A model generated the notes under the pieces. It saw only the letters and a list, made by a program, of their open reading frames with translations, was not told the DNA's origin and ran no database searches. DNA of 7,862 bases from assembly GCA_945787595.1 (NCBI GenBank), contig CALZJV010000406.1:1-7862 (forward strand), read 5' to 3'. Shown one piece after another: positions 5,545-7,862 of this stretch (position 1 is its first letter; each line of letters begins with the position of its first letter). Source of the DNA: an uncultured Desulfobacterales bacterium (GTDB lineage Bacteria; Desulfobacterota; Desulfobacteria; Desulfobacterales; JAFDCJ01). The position numbers were made by a program, and so were the translations under genes.

Positions 5545-6582
5545 TTGCCCATTCCCGGAAACTTACTCACCACGGCCATGGCAGTCATGCCGCACGAGGA
5601 TGCAGAGGCCGCTCTTGAGGCCGCTTTGTCTTTGGATATTCCTTTCTGGCCTCAGCTTCCGCGCTTAAGCTATTATGAAGACATGTATGTGCAAGCCTCA
5701 GAACACTTCCCCGGCATTGTCCTGGATTTGAACAACCAGACCCTGGCGTTTTCCATGGATAAATTCATCGCCGAGCTGGAGGAGACCCTGGCCCATTTCG
5801 ATGAGCCGGCTTATTTTGACATCAGCGAGCAATACTCGGATGTCTACCACCGTTTTCTGAAGCTGGACCTATCCGATCGGCCTGCTATCAGAGGACAGCT
5901 TGAAGGGCCAATCAGCTTCGGGCTGAATGTATTGGACCAGGACAAACGTCCGATTATCTTTGACGACACCGTGCGGCCCTTCATGTATGAATTTATGGCA
6001 AAGCGTATCAACGCTCAATTGGAGAGGCTAAAAAAAATAAATCCCAATGCCTTTATGTTTATTGACGAGCCGGGCCTGCAGTTTTTGTTCAGCGCCCTGT
6101 CCGGCTATGACAGCACGGCCGCCCGCGGTGATATGGAAGCGTTTCTCTCCATGATCGACCGCCCGCGCGGTGTTCACCTTTGCGGCAATCCGGACTGGGA
6201 CTTTCTGCTTAACCTGGACATGGACATCCTATCCATGGACGTTTATCTGAACGGAGAGATTTTCTCCACCTATGCCGGTTCGATTAAACGGTTTCTGGAC
6301 AACGGCGGCGTAATTGCGTGGGGAATCGTTCCAACCAATTTCGAACCGTTCGAAGCCGAGACCATTGATACGCTTACAGACCAGCTTGAGAATGTATGGA
6401 ACATTCTTGATAAAAAGGGGATTGAAAAAGAGTATCTTCTATCCAAAAGTCTGATTTCTCCCGCCACATGCTGCCTGGTCAACCCGGACGGTGATAAAAC
6501 AGTGGAGAAGGCCTTTCACGTAGTTCAGCATCTCTCCCAAAGACTCCGGGAAAAATATTGGTCCGGCACTGTATCTAAGTGA
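5545..6582 (+). CDS. MetE C-domain-like (core-MetE/UROD superfamily) putative zinc-dependent methyltransferase
   Basis: With the TTG start at 5545 the protein has 345 residues, close to single-domain MetE-like proteins. AAGGAT (5532-5537) precedes that TTG by seven bases. The frame is open back to a TTG at 5452 (376 residues), and an ATG at 5578 is a third option. Motifs in order: TTAMAVMPH (9-17), WPQLP (35-39), FIDEP (172-176, as in the MetE 'DEP' strand), GVHLCGNPDW with His211 and Cys213, and SPATCC with Cys309/310. In cobalamin-independent methionine synthase the zinc that activates homocysteine thiol is held by a His-x-Cys pair and a late Cys, so the zinc site seems kept. The folate-side N-terminal half of MetE is absent. 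Such short MetE-like enzymes may take methyl groups from a corrinoid protein, but none is encoded here, so the substrate is unknown. A fold-only uroporphyrinogen decarboxylase relative is the alternative. Confidence 0.75.
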   Translation: MPIPGNLLTTAMAVMPHEDAEAALEAALSLDIPFWPQLPRLSYYEDMYVQASEHFPGIVLDLNNQTLAFSMDKFIAELEETLAHFDEPAYFDISEQYSDVYHRFLKLDLSDRPAIRGQLEGPISFGLNVLDQDKRPIIFDDTVRPFMYEFMAKRINAQLERLKKINPNAFMFIDEPGLQFLFSALSGYDSTAARGDMEAFLSMIDRPRGVHLCGNPDWDFLLNLDMDILSMDVYLNGEIFSTYAGSIKRFLDNGGVIAWGIVPTNFEPFEAETIDTLTDQLENVWNILDKKGIEKEYLLSKSLISPATCCLVNPDGDKTVEKAFHVVQHLSQRLREKYWSGTVSK

Positions 6583-6888
6583 AGAATCCGAATAGGATAA
6601 TTATCCTTGAAATCCATTGCATTCGAAATTTGATGACAAAATCTATCGTGAGAAACTTAGTTTACCCATCTGTCAGACTTATCACAGGTTTTTGACGCAG
6701 ATGATATCCTGAGAGTCTGGAGAAATATCTGAAGCGATCAGTTCCTTCAGTATTTTAGTGATTTATCGCGCTATTTTACAAAAATTTAGGATGTCTTGCT
6801 ATTGCGGGTTCGATCGCTGGGGAAATCGCTTGTATTTCTCCATATGCTTGTCTATGATATCGAGAAAGATTGATGAGGAGCGGACCGG
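6583..6888. other. Spacer with 14-bp perfect palindrome and weak stem-loop
   Basis: These 306 bases carry no convincing gene. AGGATAATTATCCT at 6594-6607, 11 bases after the MetE-like stop, is a perfect 14-base palindrome with no loop and no T-tract. This suits a dimeric protein-binding site better than a terminator. CTGAAG (6729-6734) and CTTCAG (6745-6750) form a 6-bp stem with a 10-base loop followed by TATTTTAG, a weak terminator candidate for the upstream genes. Confidence 0.35.
6830..6858 (+). promoter_or_regulatory. Candidate sigma-70 promoter for the Cys-rich gene
   Basis: TTGTAT (6830-6835) and TATGAT (6853-6858) are separated by exactly 17 bases. The -10 box matches the consensus at five of six positions, the -35 at three. 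The box ends 30 bases before the GTG start at 6889, leaving a short leader with GAGGAG. It is the best promoter-like pair I found in the window. Confidence 0.4.
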
Positions 6889-7509
6889 GTGACACCGTAT
6901 CAAACAGAACAACTCCAAACCCTTCGAATGGTAAGACGCTATCTGGCACAGATTTCCGAAGCGGAGCGCAAAACCCTCAAAGAGGGCCTGACCGACTATC
7001 TGACCTTTCGAGACGCCGTCGATGCCTTCCAGGAGAATTACTTTCGTGACATCTGCAACCGTAAATGCTACCAAAGCAAGTTGAGTGCCTGCTGTTCCCG
7101 GGATGGTATCATCACCTTTTTTGCTGATGTGATCATCAACGCCTTGATGGCGGACCCAGCAGCGCTTGAACGCCTACAAGATATTCTCACCCATCCCCAT
7201 GAAGGATTCAAATGCGTTTTTCTTGGACATGAAGGATGCCTGTGGCGGATCAAACCGATCGTCTGTGAAATGTTTCTCTGCGATGCGGCGGAAAACGCTG
7301 TTTTAAAAGAAAACCCTGTTGCGCGAAAACGTTGGGATGCCCTGGTCCGACAGAAAAAAGCTTATACATGGCCTGATCGACCAGTGCTTTTCGACACCCT
7401 TGAGCAGATATGTATCGAAGCGGGATACACCTCGTCCTTGATGTTTCTTCACAACAGCCCAGGACTCTTGCGTGTTAAACGACAGGGTATACAGAGTAAA
7501 GCAAAATAA
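6889..7509 (+). CDS. Cysteine-rich protein, distant YkgJ-like (zinc/iron-chelating) family
   Basis: The protein has 206 residues and no signal peptide or membrane segment, so it is probably cytoplasmic. It starts at GTG 6889, with GAGGAG (6875-6880) eight bases upstream. Residues 1-50 are helical and charged. Eight cysteines then form an ordered pattern: C56-x3-C60-x7-C68-C69, and later C109-x7-C117-x8-C126-x4-C131. The segments CVFLGHEGCLWRIKPIVCEM (109-128) and CCSRDGI (68-74) follow the YkgJ layout ('CxxC...CC ... CxFL...xCxIYxxRPxxCR'), with Lys-Pro for the usual Arg-Pro. YkgJ proteins are thought to bind zinc or an iron-sulfur cluster; the role is unsettled. The protein appears intact and has its own likely promoter. 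I cannot name a substrate, and the C-terminal 70 residues match nothing I recognise. Confidence 0.65.
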   Translation: MTPYQTEQLQTLRMVRRYLAQISEAERKTLKEGLTDYLTFRDAVDAFQENYFRDICNRKCYQSKLSACCSRDGIITFFADVIINALMADPAALERLQDILTHPHEGFKCVFLGHEGCLWRIKPIVCEMFLCDAAENAVLKENPVARKRWDALVRQKKAYTWPDRPVLFDTLEQICIEAGYTSSLMFLHNSPGLLRVKRQGIQSKAK

Positions 7510-7601
7510 AAAGAAGTTCTACCGATTTCCTTGAAATGGCAGATACGAAACCCAAATAGAGCGCACATTCCCTGACGGCCGTAGCGCCAACAGGGCTGCT
7601 G

Positions 7602-7769
7602 TTAAGATGAACGGGTTGCCGGATTCCAGATAATCTCCATTCTGCGCCGTGGAACGGCCCGTCTGAATTGGTATTTAGGGTATCCAATCACCAGGGCAAC
7701 TTCCACCCGTCGGTTGTCCGGCAACCCCAAACGCCTTCTCAGTTGCCCACTATTTTCGAGAGCGTTTAT
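7602..7769 (-). pseudogene. Nitroreductase-family protein, C-terminal fragment
   Basis: On the minus strand a 55-codon frame without a start codon runs from just after a TGA (7772-7770) to TAA at 7604-7602. It reads LRRRLGLPDNRRVEVALVIG then YPKYQFRRAVPRRRMEIIW. This matches the conserved tail of nitroreductase-family flavoproteins ('ALGLPxxHRVxxAxxLGYPKYRxxRIPPRxPxxxxW') closely enough to call. The FMN-binding N-terminal part, normally 150-200 residues, is absent; the upstream sequence is a hairpin and a tandem repeat. It is a decayed fragment, not a gene. The 90 bases between this remnant and the Cys-rich gene hold nothing I recognise. Confidence 0.6.
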
Positions 7770-7781
7770 TCAAAATCGAAA

Positions 7782-7802
7782 ACCTGGTCCTCAGGGCCAG
7801 GT
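7782..7802. repeat. 21-base hairpin beside the nitroreductase fragment
   Basis: ACCTGGTCCT and AGGGCCAGGT flank a single C and pair at nine of ten positions, with one T-G mismatch that would be a wobble in RNA. No T-tract follows on either strand, so it is not a standard terminator. It lies 13 bases beyond the 5' limit of the nitroreductase fragment, where the rest of that gene was lost. Confidence 0.4.
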
Positions 7803-7840
7803 CAGAGGTGATCGGCTCTGCCATAGATCAAATCTGTTCA

Positions 7841-7862
7841 AGGTTTCAGGTGTCAGGTTTCA
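7841..7862. repeat. 7-bp tandem repeat running off the right edge
   Basis: AGGTTTC (7841-7847), AGGTGTC (7848-7854) and AGGTTTC (7855-7861) follow one another and probably continue beyond the window. Alternation of the two units gives a 14-base compound period. I believe similar runs occur between genes in other deltaproteobacteria, but that is from memory. Confidence 0.5.

Noticed and set aside
7475..7687. Minus-strand 70-residue frame overlapping the end of the Cys-rich gene
   Set aside because: The neighbouring frame gives a clear nitroreductase tail over the same bases; this frame resembles nothing.
7613..7727. 115-base miniature element bounded by GGGTTGCCGGA and TCCGGCAACCC
   Set aside because: The 11-base arms are perfect but no target duplication flanks them, and both lie inside the nitroreductase remnant, so they are probably coincidental coding sequence.

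Overview
The window looks like a chromosomal stretch from a member of the Desulfobacterota (deltaproteobacteria), most likely a Desulfobacterales-type sulfate reducer or relative. This rests on the gene families present (FecR-domain exported protein, core-MetE-like protein, YihY/BrkB protein with a C-terminal extension, Cys-rich YkgJ-like protein), the moderate GC content and the repeat-rich intergenic DNA. It is an inference from family resemblance, not a database result.

Left third (1-2270) is mostly decaying accessory DNA. A small unidentified gene enters from the left edge on the minus strand (1-81). It is separated from a wrecked integron-type tyrosine recombinase (247-360 and 505-933, plus strand) by a spacer holding seven TGGAAA boxes, six of them arranged as three inverted pairs. 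A hairpin-bearing spacer follows. Then comes the C-terminal half of an isoquinoline 1-oxidoreductase beta (IorB)-type molybdenum hydroxylase on the minus strand (2158-1099). It has lost its N-terminal half and carries a frameshift at a run of seven A.

After about 500 bases without a recognisable gene, the right two thirds hold intact plus-strand genes. These are an exported FecR-domain protein (2667-3479), a small carboxymuconolactone-decarboxylase-like protein lacking the AhpD cysteine pair (3515-3823), a YihY/BrkB membrane protein with a C-terminal helix-rich extension (4078-5436), and a MetE C-domain-like putative methyltransferase (5545-6582). The fecR/CMD pair and the brkB/metE-like pair are probably two short operons. 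After a 306-base spacer with a plausible promoter comes a 206-residue cysteine-rich protein distantly like YkgJ metal-chelating proteins (6889-7509).

The right end holds a C-terminal nitroreductase fragment on the minus strand (7769-7602), a 21-base hairpin, and a 7-base tandem repeat running off the window. Three broken genes flank the intact ones.

I see no complete novel defence or mobile system. The most testable oddities are the TGGAAA palindrome cluster, an 8-bp tandem repeat between a well-placed ATG and the MetE-like frame that could switch frames, and the MetE-like and YkgJ-like metal-site proteins themselves.
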